From: Mycobacterium sp. IS-1590
Lineage (GTDB): Bacteria; Actinomycetota; Actinomycetes; Mycobacteriales; Mycobacteriaceae
Assembly (NCBI RefSeq): GCF_001500025.1
Contig: NZ_LQIW01000045.1
Coordinates: 1 to 64,000 of the forward strand
Direction of reading: 5' to 3'
DNA length: 64,000 nt
In this document: piece after piece, positions 1 to 7,641 of the stretch
Layout: every line of letters starts with the position of its first letter
How positions within the stretch are numbered: the first letter of the stretch is position 1
Made by a program: the position numbers and the translations under genes
The notes under the pieces: model-generated
What the model was told of the DNA's origin: nothing
The model's database searches: none
What the model saw: the letters and a program-made list of their open reading frames with translations, nothing else

Positions 1-2
1 TT

Positions 3-185
3 AGAGAGGGGCGTGACCGTGCCGTCACGCTCCCCAACACCGGACGCCGACGAACACACCACCACCACCCAAACCAACCACACCACCACCACAACCCACA
101 ACCCCCACCCACCCACGACGACACGTGGAACATCACCAGCGATGCCGGCAGCAACACCACCGACACCGAACCCCCACCCTTCTGA
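3..185 (+). CDS. C-terminal tail of a probable HNH/DUF222 (13E12-type) protein, 5' truncated
   Basis: An open frame runs in from the window edge and stops at 183-185. It encodes a basic, His/Pro/Asn-rich tail that ends in EPPPF. Mycobacterial DUF222/HNH endonuclease (13E12 repeat) proteins often end in a low-complexity tail finishing PPPF, which is the only reason for the name. No catalytic domain lies inside the window. Other frames here are Thr/Pro-rich and look like shadows. The assignment is an inference from the tail alone. Confidence 0.45.
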   Translation, partial: REGRDRAVTLPNTGRRRTHHHHPNQPHHHHNPQPPPTHDDTWNITSDAGSNTTDTEPPPF

Positions 186-213
186 GAATTCCGACTCCTG
201 AGAATTCCGACTC
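182..213. repeat. Perfect 16-bp tandem duplication at the end of the first gene
   Basis: The unit CTGAGAATTCCGACTC occurs at 182-197 and again at 198-213 with no gap. The first copy contains the stop codon (183-185) of the upstream frame. It looks like a simple slippage duplication, and no function is visible. Confidence 0.9.
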
Positions 214-350
214 GGCCGAAGCTGACGCCGACGACGGGATGAACAAGCCGGCCGCTCGCGGATGGGGGACCCAGCCCGATATCTTCTTGGCATCGCTTCC
301 CGGCCGGGTAAGCGAAATGCTCAGCGCAGCGCTTACTTTCGGGAGGTCCG

Positions 351-1655
351 GTGCCAAGCGATGTGCGGAAAGCGATCACGGGCGCGTCGATCGGGAACGC
401 CGTCGAGTGGTTCGACTTCGCGATCTACGGATTTCTGGCGACGTTCATCGCGGCCAACTTCTTTCCAGCGGGCAACGAGACGGCGGCGCTGCTGAACACG
501 TTCGCGATATTCGCCGCCGCCTTCTTCATGCGTCCGCTCGGCGGATTCGTCTTCGGTCCGCTGGGCGACAAGCTCGGCAGGCAGCGGGTCCTGGCGTTGG
601 TGATCCTGTTGATGTCGGGCGCGACCGTTCTCATCGGCGTGCTGCCCACCTACGCCTCGATCGGTGTGGCCGCGCCGCTGCTCCTTCTGCTTCTGCGTTG
701 CCTGCAGGGATTTTCGGCCGGCGGTGAATACGGGGGAGGCGCCGTCTATCTCGCGGAGTTCGCATCCGATCGCCGCCGGGGACTGACCATCACCTTCATG
801 GCCTGGTCCGGTGTTCTGGGCTTCCTGCTCGGCTCCATCACGGTGACCCTGCTCCAGGCCCTGCTGCCCACCGAGGCGATGGAGAGCTACGGCTGGCGCA
901 TCCCGTTCCTGATCGCCGGGCCGCTGGGCCTCGTCGGCCTCTACATCCGGCTGCGCCTTGACGACACACCGCACTTCGCCGAACTCAGCAGGACCGACCG
1001 AGTCGCCGAGTCGCCGCTGCGCGAGGCGTTCACCACGTCATGGCGACCGATCCTGCAAGTCATCGGCATGTTCGTCGTCTTCAACGTCGGCTACTACGTG
1101 GTGTTCACGTTCCTGCCGACCTACTTCATCAAGACGCTCGAGTTCTCCAAGACCGACGCGTTCCTGTCGGTCACGCTGGCCAGCCTCGTCGCGCTCGTCC
1201 TGATCCTTCCGCTGGCCGCCTTGTCGGACCGGATCGGCCGCCGTCCGATGCTGATCGCCGGGGCGGTGGCCTTCGCGGTTCTCGGCTATCCGCTCTTCCT
1301 GCTGCTCAATTCCGGGTCGCTGGTCGCCGCCATCGCCGCCCACTGCGCCCTGGCGGCCATCGAGTCGATCTACGTCTCGACCGCGGTCTCGGCGGGAGTC
1401 GAACTGTTCGCGACCACCGTGCGCTACAGCGGATTCTCGATCGGCTACAACATCTGCGTCGCCGGGCTGGGCGGTACCACCCCGTACGTCGTCACCTGGT
1501 TGACCGCAGAGACCGGCAACGACCTGGCACCCGCGTGGTACCTGATCGTCGCGGCCGTGGTCTCGCTCGCGACGATCGTCACGCTGCGGGAGTCCGCGGG
1601 CCGGCCGCTCGCACAGACCGCGGATCCCCACCCCGCGGCTAGGGTGGGTCCATGA
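351..1655 (+). CDS. MFS transporter, metabolite:H+ symporter (MHS) type
   Basis: A 434-residue, 12-helix permease. The N-terminus has the MHS signature GNAVEWFDFAIYG (residues 15-27), and the MFS loop motif GDKLGRQR lies at about 72-79, as in ProP, KgtP and ShiA relatives. These are proton-coupled importers of compatible solutes or organic acids in the inner membrane. The substrate cannot be read from sequence. The start is GTG at 351, behind GGGAGG at 341-346. The stop overlaps the next start by 4 bp (ATGA), so the two are probably co-transcribed. Confidence 0.88.
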   Translation: MPSDVRKAITGASIGNAVEWFDFAIYGFLATFIAANFFPAGNETAALLNTFAIFAAAFFMRPLGGFVFGPLGDKLGRQRVLALVILLMSGATVLIGVLPTYASIGVAAPLLLLLLRCLQGFSAGGEYGGGAVYLAEFASDRRRGLTITFMAWSGVLGFLLGSITVTLLQALLPTEAMESYGWRIPFLIAGPLGLVGLYIRLRLDDTPHFAELSRTDRVAESPLREAFTTSWRPILQVIGMFVVFNVGYYVVFTFLPTYFIKTLEFSKTDAFLSVTLASLVALVLILPLAALSDRIGRRPMLIAGAVAFAVLGYPLFLLLNSGSLVAAIAAHCALAAIESIYVSTAVSAGVELFATTVRYSGFSIGYNICVAGLGGTTPYVVTWLTAETGNDLAPAWYLIVAAVVSLATIVTLRESAGRPLAQTADPHPAARVGP

Positions 1656-1927
1656 AGCTTCGCGTGATGCCCTACGTCACGGTCGAGATCGACGATCGGT
1701 TGCGTCGCCGCGTTCGGTCCGCCGGCGAGCGACTACGCGTCAATGTGCGGGCGTACCTGTTGAGCGCCGCCGACGACGTCGACACCGCCAGCGACAAAGT
1801 CCGCGGCCTGTGCGACCGGGCGGTCAACCGCGTCGACACGGTCGTCGCCACCGTCAACGATCGGATCGCCCCCGAGTCCGGTGCGCCGGCACTGCGCGTG
1901 CTCGCCGGCGGCCGCGAGGCCAGCTAG
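1652..1927 (+). CDS. Small conserved hypothetical protein
   Basis: A 91-residue protein whose ATG overlaps the MFS stop by 4 bp (ATGA), which supports translational coupling. It starts with a short beta-like stretch (PYVTVEIDD) followed by charged helices rich in Arg, Asp and Val. There is no signal peptide and no recognisable domain. A second ATG at 1667 is possible. I do not recognise the family. That it is a real gene rests on the overlap and on composition typical of a mycobacterial protein. Confidence 0.5.
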   Translation: MKLRVMPYVTVEIDDRLRRRVRSAGERLRVNVRAYLLSAADDVDTASDKVRGLCDRAVNRVDTVVATVNDRIAPESGAPALRVLAGGREAS

Positions 1928-1947
1928 CGCCTCGCGACCGGCGGGTG

Positions 1948-2298
1948 TCAGCCCGCCCGTGCGGTGCGGCCGCCGACGAGGAACCCGGCGACGAGCACAA
2001 CCAGACCGATGATCGCGACGGGGATCGCCCACGTCCGACGGTCGCCGACCGCCGAATGGCACTGCGCCACGTAGTCCGGCGGATCCGCCGTCAGCTCGTC
2101 GATGATCGGCAGGTTCTTCAGTTGGTTCGGATCGTTGCTGTTGGCCTGGCTGGCTGCGGTGTCGTCCGCGGCGATGGCATTGCCACACGAAATCTTCTGG
2201 TTGTCAGGTCCGGAGATCGACACCGGAACCAACAACGCGATGACTCCGACGAGAAGCACCACCGCACCGACCAGCACAAGCAAACGTCGCAGGTTCAT
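1948..2298 (-). CDS. Two-helix membrane protein with a conserved extracytoplasmic loop
   Basis: A 116-residue protein. A hydrophobic N-terminal helix (about 5-28) is followed by a polar domain of about 60 residues containing two cysteines (SCGNAI and AQCHSA), then a second helix (about 92-112) and a short basic tail. The layout predicts an envelope protein with its loop outside and a possible disulphide. I chose ATG 2296-2298 because it places the first membrane segment at the N-terminus. The frame stays open farther upstream, but that extension is Arg-rich and implausible. Function unknown. Confidence 0.65.
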   Translation of the reverse strand: MNLRRLLVLVGAVVLLVGVIALLVPVSISGPDNQKISCGNAIAADDTAASQANSNDPNQLKNLPIIDELTADPPDYVAQCHSAVGDRRTWAIPVAIIGLVVLVAGFLVGGRTARAG

Positions 2299-2449
2299 GA
2301 TCGGTTTGATGCCCCAATAGGTGGGGCACCAAACCTCGCAACCGGCCGGCGCCGCAGAGCCAGGCGCGCGGGTCCGCGATCCGTATGTTGTGCTTGTCCG
2401 ATGTGCGCAGCCCGGCCGAAAAGGAGCGAAACGCGTTGGTAGGCCACTC

Positions 2450-3352
2450 GTGGTAGAGCAGGGTCTCGTAGTCCTGCTCGCGCTGCTCGCAGCGGTCTTC
2501 TTGGCGATCGGCATCGTGGTTCGGCAGCGCGCCACCATGGACGTGCCGGAGGAGCACGGCGTCAGCACCGTGATGGTGGTGACGCTGCTGCGCAGGCCAC
2601 TCTGGTGGGCGGGCACGGCCGCCGCGCTGGCGGGCTACGGCTTCCAGGCCCTCGCCCTCATCAATGGATCACTTCTGCTGGTTCAGCCCATCCTGGTCTC
2701 GGCTCTACTGTTCGCGCTGCCGCTGAGCGCCCGGCTCGCCAACCGTCGGGTCACCCGCGGCGAGTGGATGTGGGCGCTTCTGCTCACAGCTGCGCTAGCG
2801 GTATTCGTGGTGCTGGCCAAGACCCGACCCGGCGACTACGAGGCGTCCGTTCCCCTGTCCGCGCTCGTGGCGGTCGTGTGTACCGGTGCCGTGACGGCAT
2901 GCGTGATCCTGGCCGTCCGCACCGCCGGATGGAAACGTGCGGTGCTGCTCGCGGTCGCGGTCGGGTTGCTGTTCGGCGTCGTCGCGCTGCTGACGAAGAT
3001 CGTGATGTTCCTGCTCGCCAACGGCGGCGTCGGCAAGGTGATGACGACCCCGGCGCTCTATCTGCTCATTGTGCTGGGGGTCCTCGCGGTATTCCTGCAG
3101 CAGTCCGCATTCCACGCCGGATCGCTGCAGACCTCGGTGCCGACGATGCTCGTCTTCGAACCGGTGGTCGCCGTTGTGCTGGGCGCGGTCGTTCTCGGCG
3201 AGCACATGACCGTCGGTGGCGTGAAGGCGGTCGCCATTTCCGCCGCCCTCGTCGCGATGGCGGCGGCCACGATCGCGCTCGGTCGCGAGGAGGGCGCGCT
3301 CGAAGAGGAGCTCGAGGCGGAGGCCGCCGCGGCGGCCAAACACGGCCCCTGA
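2450..3352 (+). CDS. DMT-superfamily (EamA-like) membrane transporter
   Basis: About 300 residues with nine to ten hydrophobic helices, arranged as drug/metabolite transporter proteins usually are. A C-terminal half-repeat (TPALYLLIVLGVLAVFLQQ, then LVFEPVVAVVLGAVVLGE) matches the typical EamA pattern. The C-terminus is a Glu/Ala-rich cytoplasmic tail. GTG 2450 puts the first helix at the N-terminus. The frame is open back to 2321, and an AAGGAG at 2421-2426 lacks a start at normal spacing, so the start is uncertain. Substrate unknown. Only 8 bp separate its stop from the convergent ANTAR gene. Confidence 0.75.
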   Translation: MVEQGLVVLLALLAAVFLAIGIVVRQRATMDVPEEHGVSTVMVVTLLRRPLWWAGTAAALAGYGFQALALINGSLLLVQPILVSALLFALPLSARLANRRVTRGEWMWALLLTAALAVFVVLAKTRPGDYEASVPLSALVAVVCTGAVTACVILAVRTAGWKRAVLLAVAVGLLFGVVALLTKIVMFLLANGGVGKVMTTPALYLLIVLGVLAVFLQQSAFHAGSLQTSVPTMLVFEPVVAVVLGAVVLGEHMTVGGVKAVAISAALVAMAAATIALGREEGALEEELEAEAAAAAKHGP

Positions 3353-3360
3353 CGGCGAAG

Positions 3361-4170
3361 TCAGGGACCGTCGGATCGACGCTCCTCGTTGGCCATCGCG
3401 GTCCACAACAGCCGGGCGGCGTCGCGCGCGGACGGCTGAGGAGCGATCGGCTCAGCGACACCCGGCTGCTGGGCCGGACGACCACTGATGTGTTCCAACA
3501 ACGCCACTGCCAGTTCGCGCAGCTTGACGTTGAACTCCTGGCTCGCGCGACGCAGCATGCTCCACGCCTGCTCGGCGTCGCAGCCGACCAACCCCATCAA
3601 AGCGCCCTTGGCCTGCTCGATGGCGCCCCGCGACTGCAACGCGGCCAGCAGGTCCTCGAACGCCGCCTCATTCTGGGCCGCGGTGGTGACCAGAGCCGCC
3701 GAGACGAGCTGTTCGTAGGCGATCAACGTCGTGACGGTCACCGCCGACGCCGGCTCGGTCAATGTGCACGACAAGACGATTGCCGCGTCGTCGCGCCAGA
3801 AGCCCGGCACCGCCGCCGCTCCGTGGACGGCTTGCAGGTCGGCCGCGATTTCCCCGGCGCGGTCCGACGCCGCATCGAAGTTCAGGTCGGGCCAACGATC
3901 ATCGGTCCACAGATCGAGGCTCAGCACCGGCACCTGATGAAACAGCGCGTCGGCGACGGGTCCGCCCAGTCCCGACAGCTGCGCGGCCACCATTTCGCCT
4001 TCGATACCGAGCGCCGCGAGAGTGGACGCATCCTCGTTGAACCGCTTGTCGTGGACGGTGGCGGCAACCCCCACCGTGTTCGGTACGGCGGCCTGTAACC
4101 GTTCGAGGATCCTGTGTAGGAGCGCGATCAGTTCGGGGTGCTGACGAGGCTGAAAACTGGGCGCTGGCAT
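3361..4170 (-). CDS. GAF-ANTAR domain regulatory protein
   Basis: A 269-residue protein. Residues about 15-160 form a GAF-like sensory domain. Residues 172-228 form an ANTAR domain with the characteristic helix RGAIEQAKGALMG and a downstream YxxLRRxSQ-like stretch (WSMLRRASQEFN). ANTAR proteins bind paired RNA hairpins and act as antiterminators. A GAF-ANTAR architecture is common in mycobacteria. The ATG at 4168-4170 follows GAGCGGA and lies 10 bp downstream of the STAS gene stop, so the two probably form an operon. The ligand and RNA targets are unknown. Confidence 0.85.
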   Translation of the reverse strand: MPAPSFQPRQHPELIALLHRILERLQAAVPNTVGVAATVHDKRFNEDASTLAALGIEGEMVAAQLSGLGGPVADALFHQVPVLSLDLWTDDRWPDLNFDAASDRAGEIAADLQAVHGAAAVPGFWRDDAAIVLSCTLTEPASAVTVTTLIAYEQLVSAALVTTAAQNEAAFEDLLAALQSRGAIEQAKGALMGLVGCDAEQAWSMLRRASQEFNVKLRELAVALLEHISGRPAQQPGVAEPIAPQPSARDAARLLWTAMANEERRSDGP

Positions 4171-4180
4171 CCCGATCCGC

Positions 4181-4492
4181 TCAATTGACGACGGTGACTG
4201 TCGCGACCTTGTCGAGGCCGGAGATCCCGAGAAGCGTCGTGATCGGCCCATCTGTGGGCACCACCAGTTCGAGTTTGGCGTTGGCCGCGACGGAGAACAG
4301 CTCCCGCAGCGCGGCGCTGTCGCAGTACGTGACCCCGGTCAGGTCGACCGTGACGGAGGAACCGTCCGCGGCCGCGCGCGACAACACGTCGCTGAACTCA
4401 TCGACGTTCGCCAAGTCGATCTCGCCGACCGCGGTGACAACCGGAGGCGCCTCAGCGCCTCCGGACTCGAGCCGGAACTGGTTGCGGGTCAC
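4181..4492 (-). CDS. STAS-domain anti-anti-sigma factor
   Basis: A 103-residue single STAS domain (SpoIIAA/RsbV type). The likely phospho-acceptor is Ser59 in the loop VTYCDSAALREL. Such proteins bind an anti-sigma kinase when unphosphorylated and so release a sigma factor. The GTG at 4490-4492 has a run of six G residues about nine bases upstream. An upstream GTG at 4523-4525 would add eleven residues. It sits between the ANTAR gene and the phosphatase-kinase gene, all on the minus strand, which suggests one regulatory module. Confidence 0.85.
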   Translation of the reverse strand: MTRNQFRLESGGAEAPPVVTAVGEIDLANVDEFSDVLSRAAADGSSVTVDLTGVTYCDSAALRELFSVAANAKLELVVPTDGPITTLLGISGLDKVATVTVVN

Positions 4493-4655
4493 TGTTTTCA
4501 GCCCCCCACCATCGACGCGCCACACCGCTGGACGGCAGTGTGAGCGAATCCGATCACAGAACCTCCCGATGTCCTAGCGGCTCCACCGCCTCTGTGCACG
4601 CCAAACAGCCCGCATTGCTGCCTCTTCCCGACAGACGTTCCTTGCCAATAGTTTT

Positions 4656-4675
4656 AATACCACGACAGCGGTATT
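4656..4675. promoter_or_regulatory. Inverted repeat AATACC-N8-GGTATT upstream of the STAS gene
   Basis: The arms AATACC (4656-4661) and GGTATT (4670-4675) flank 8 bp, in the 201-bp gap between the phosphatase-kinase stop and the STAS start. It lies only about 20 bp beyond the upstream stop codon, so it may be an operator or merely a chance dyad. Six-base arms are weak evidence. Confidence 0.25.
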
Positions 4676-4693
4676 CACGCGGGCAGAGCTCGT

Positions 4694-6661
4694 TCAAACT
4701 CGAATCTCCGGTAAGTGAAACGTCATATCGACCGTGGTGCCGGCCGCTGTGCCGTCGAGGTCCACGCGATCGCTGACGGCGCGCATCAACGACAGACCGC
4801 GACCTCGGGTGCCCGGATCGGGAGGCGGCGGCTTCCACGATCCGAAGTCGGTGACCCGCACGTGGATCGCCGCGTCGTGAATCTCGGCCTCGACGCGCAC
4901 GCGTCCTGGCTCATGGCCGCGGTAGGCATGCTCCACGCTGTTGGAGCAGGCCTCGTTGACGACGAGGATGAGGTCCGACACCGACTCGTCGGTGGCGCCG
5001 TTGGCCGCGAGCCACGCCGCCAACCTGTGCCGGATCTCGGTCAGCTTCGCAGCGGTCGCGGTGTCGTCGATGACCAGGGAGGCTTTCGGGGACCGATAGA
5101 TCACGATCGCCACATCGTCGTCGAACCCGCTGTCGGGCACCAAGGCGCTCAGCACCGCGTTGGCGACACCTTCGATCGGCAGTCGCACGGTCTCGGCCAA
5201 CACCGCCGACAGCCGGTCGATCTGCGAGTCGATCGACCGGTCACGGCGTTCGACCAGGCCGTCGGTGTAGAGCATCAACGTCGAGCCCGCGGGCAACGGG
5301 TGCGTCGTCTGCGGGCGGGGACGGGAGTGCGCCACGGCGAGGGGGACCGAGCTCGCCTCGTCGAGTAGTTGCGGCGCAGCGGTTCCGGACACCAGCACCG
5401 GCGGGACGTGACCGGCGCTGCTGTACTCCACGGTCGCGGACACGGTGTCCACGATCGCCACGAACGCGGTGGTGCAGTAGGCGTCCGGGATGAACTCCGC
5501 GACCGAGTCGAGGTGTTCGAGCACCGTCGCCGGGCGCGCCCCGGTGAGGAGCAGTGCCCGCGTCGACGCCCGCAATTGCCCCATCACGGCGGCCGCCGCG
5601 AGCCCGCGCCCGACGCAGTCCCCGACCACGATCCCGATCCGGCCGTCACCAACGGGGAGCACGTCGTAGAAGTCGCCACCGATCTCCAGCGGATGGACCG
5701 CGGGCTCGTAGCGCACCGCGAACCCCGGCGGCAGATCGATCGGGGACAGCATCGACCGCTGCAGCGTCAGCGACGTCTCCCTGGCGCTCGCGAACTGTCG
5801 TACGTGCTGCATGGCCGAGCTGAGATGGCCGACGAGCGCCGAGACCAGGCGCCGGTCCTCAGCGCTGACCACCCGCGGAACGTGGTGCTCCAGGCACAGC
5901 ACCATGTCTCGGGCACCTGAGAGAACCGCGACGAATCCCCTGGTGGTGCCTGCGCTGGGCACCGCGCCGACCGGCGTCACCGTCAGCGGTATCCACGTGC
6001 GTGCGTCCTCGAACGTGCGGCGCCAGTCATCGCCGAGGTCCCGCCATGAGGCGACCGCGGGTTCGCCGGCCACCCGCACGGTCGGCTCCTCCCCGTCGGC
6101 CTGCGGCCACGTCACCGCGATCAGCCGCTGTGCGTCCAACGGCACGCGACACTGCGCGAGCGTTATCGCCAACACCTCGTCGACGTCCTTGGCGACGCTG
6201 ACGGCCGTCGCCAACCGCGCCATCGCCCGGTCGCGCTCCGCGGCGGCTCGAGGCGCCGTGACATCCCGGATGGTGCCCACGTAGAGACCGCGCCGGGATT
6301 GATGGTCCGGTACGGCGTTGATGCTGATCGCGACCCACCGCGTCCGTCCGTCGCGGTGCCTGATCTTCGTTTCGGCCGTCAGGCGGCCTTCGCGGACGAG
6401 GGTGGCCCGGCGATCGTCGGCCGCGACCCCGTCGATCGCCCAGGGATGAGGCATCGGATAGGGCAGACCGTCCTGGCCGTACCCGGTGATCTCTGCGAAG
6501 GCGTCGTTGATCTCGACGACGCACCCGGTGGCGTCGCTGACGAAGAAGCCCTCTTGCAGCGAGTTGACCAGCGCGCTGCGAAACACGTCGCGATCGGCGA
6601 GATGGTCGGCCCTCGCCCGTTCGCGCTCGTAGCGCTGGTAGAAATCTGCGGTGTCGGTCAT
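4694..6661 (-). CDS. PAS-GAF-SpoIIE phosphatase-HATPase kinase, sigma-factor partner-switching hub (Rv1364c-like without STAS)
   Basis: A 655-residue cytoplasmic protein. It has a PAS domain (about 28-138), a GAF-like segment (145-290), and a PP2C/SpoIIE phosphatase (300-523) with metal-site motifs GGDFYD (328-333), GDCVGRG (347-353) and YTDG (465-468). At 535-650 is an RsbW-type HATPase with VVNEACSNSVEHAY, DFG and GRGL. M. tuberculosis Rv1364c has PAS, phosphatase, kinase and STAS in one chain. Here the STAS part is a separate downstream gene. The protein probably both phosphorylates and dephosphorylates STAS partners and controls a SigF-like sigma factor. The partners are inferred. Confidence 0.88.
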   Translation of the reverse strand: MTDTADFYQRYERERARADHLADRDVFRSALVNSLQEGFFVSDATGCVVEINDAFAEITGYGQDGLPYPMPHPWAIDGVAADDRRATLVREGRLTAETKIRHRDGRTRWVAISINAVPDHQSRRGLYVGTIRDVTAPRAAAERDRAMARLATAVSVAKDVDEVLAITLAQCRVPLDAQRLIAVTWPQADGEEPTVRVAGEPAVASWRDLGDDWRRTFEDARTWIPLTVTPVGAVPSAGTTRGFVAVLSGARDMVLCLEHHVPRVVSAEDRRLVSALVGHLSSAMQHVRQFASARETSLTLQRSMLSPIDLPPGFAVRYEPAVHPLEIGGDFYDVLPVGDGRIGIVVGDCVGRGLAAAAVMGQLRASTRALLLTGARPATVLEHLDSVAEFIPDAYCTTAFVAIVDTVSATVEYSSAGHVPPVLVSGTAAPQLLDEASSVPLAVAHSRPRPQTTHPLPAGSTLMLYTDGLVERRDRSIDSQIDRLSAVLAETVRLPIEGVANAVLSALVPDSGFDDDVAIVIYRSPKASLVIDDTATAAKLTEIRHRLAAWLAANGATDESVSDLILVVNEACSNSVEHAYRGHEPGRVRVEAEIHDAAIHVRVTDFGSWKPPPPDPGTRGRGLSLMRAVSDRVDLDGTAAGTTVDMTFHLPEIRV

Positions 6662-6844
6662 GTTCGCGGCAGTCGGTCCTCCCAGCTCGCGCTCACACCG
6701 GAATCACCCAGCGCACAAGTCTCTCCCCGACATTAGCCTGCGTATCACAGCATCAACCGCTGAAGCACTGATCTGTGCCAGGGCGCGACGGGTTAAGCTC
6801 GCCCCATTGCCGTCGTGGTGGCGGCGCCTACCGGAGGACCACCG

Positions 6845-7204
6845 TTGTCACGTAATGAGCCGATAACCACTTCGATCTCCCACGAGGACGGCATCGCTGT
6901 GTTGACGGTCGGCGGTGACGTCGACCTCGCCACGGTCCCGGCGTTTCAGGCGGCGATCACCGAGGTGCTCACCCAGGAGCCCTCGGCCCTCGTCGTCGAC
7001 CTGCTTGCGGTGGACTTCCTCGCATCCGCGGGGTTGCAGGCGCTGGTCGCGACACACGAAACCGTGAGCAAATCCGCACGCTTCGCGGTGGTGGCGGACG
7101 GGCCTGCGACCAGCAGACCGATCCAGCTGACCGGACTCGATCAGGTGTTCTCGCTGTATCCGACCCTCGCCGAGGCGTTGGGCGCGCTGAAGTCCGGTTC
7201 CTAG
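6845..7204 (+). CDS. STAS-domain anti-anti-sigma factor, RsfB-like
   Basis: A 119-residue STAS protein with the motif VDFLASAGLQALV, putative regulatory Ser61, and a C-terminal half (PIQLTGLDQVFSLYPTL) very similar in wording to M. tuberculosis RsfB (Rv3687c). RsfB-type proteins antagonise the anti-SigF factor. The start is TTG 6845, set by GGAGGA at 6833-6838 with normal spacing. It is transcribed divergently from the phosphatase-kinase gene, giving a second STAS partner at this locus. Confidence 0.85.
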   Translation: MSRNEPITTSISHEDGIAVLTVGGDVDLATVPAFQAAITEVLTQEPSALVVDLLAVDFLASAGLQALVATHETVSKSARFAVVADGPATSRPIQLTGLDQVFSLYPTLAEALGALKSGS

Positions 7205-7328
7205 TCCCCGCACATTGCTAGCTGCGGTTTCGAACTGAGCGAAGGTCCCGATCTTCGGTTAGAGTTTCGAACGCCGGCTTTGATCTTGAAGCCATCTGGC
7301 GCCGGTCGGGACAGTTAGGACTGCAATC

Positions 7329-7604
7329 ATGAGGTCAGCTCGGATCGGTCGTCGCATCGCCGCCGTCGCGGGCGGTACCGCCGCGGTCGCGATGGTGATG
7401 TTCAGCGCGTCGTGCTCCAGCGAGGAGAAGGCGCCGGAAGAGACCACCACCACGACGACCACGACGACAACCACCACCGAAGCGCCGCCCCCTCCGCCGG
7501 TGGAGACCACCGACAAGGCGCCGCGCATTTCGCCGGGGCCCAACCCGTTCTCACCGACGGTGACGGCACCACCGGCGCCGACGGCGATCCCCGGCGACCA
7601 CTAG
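7329..7604 (+). CDS. Small Thr/Pro-rich lipoprotein
   Basis: A 91-residue secreted protein with a twin-Arg-containing basic N-terminus, a hydrophobic stretch and the lipobox FSASC, where Cys29 should be lipidated. The mature part is disordered: an uninterrupted run of twelve Thr residues from about residue 39, then a Pro-rich stretch. It is probably a cell-wall-spanning tether or glycosylated lipoprotein. It precedes the S53 protease gene by 37 bp on the same strand and may belong to that cluster. Confidence 0.7.
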   Translation: MRSARIGRRIAAVAGGTAAVAMVMFSASCSSEEKAPEETTTTTTTTTTTTEAPPPPPVETTDKAPRISPGPNPFSPTVTAPPAPTAIPGDH

Positions 7605-7641
7605 CCAGTCACCGACCCGGGTTCGAAATACGCTGGCTTCC

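Noticed and set aside
2299..2616. N-terminal extension of the two-helix membrane protein to 222 residues
   Set aside because: The added part is Arg/Thr-rich, not membrane-like, and overlaps the DMT transporter gene.
6780..6844. Possible SigF-type promoter before the RsfB-like gene
   Set aside because: GGGTTAAG is near the -10 pattern, but no matching -35 at correct spacing is seen.
7605..7641. GGGTTCGAAA resembling a tRNA T-loop
   Set aside because: No acceptor stem, anticodon arm or D arm can be folded around it.
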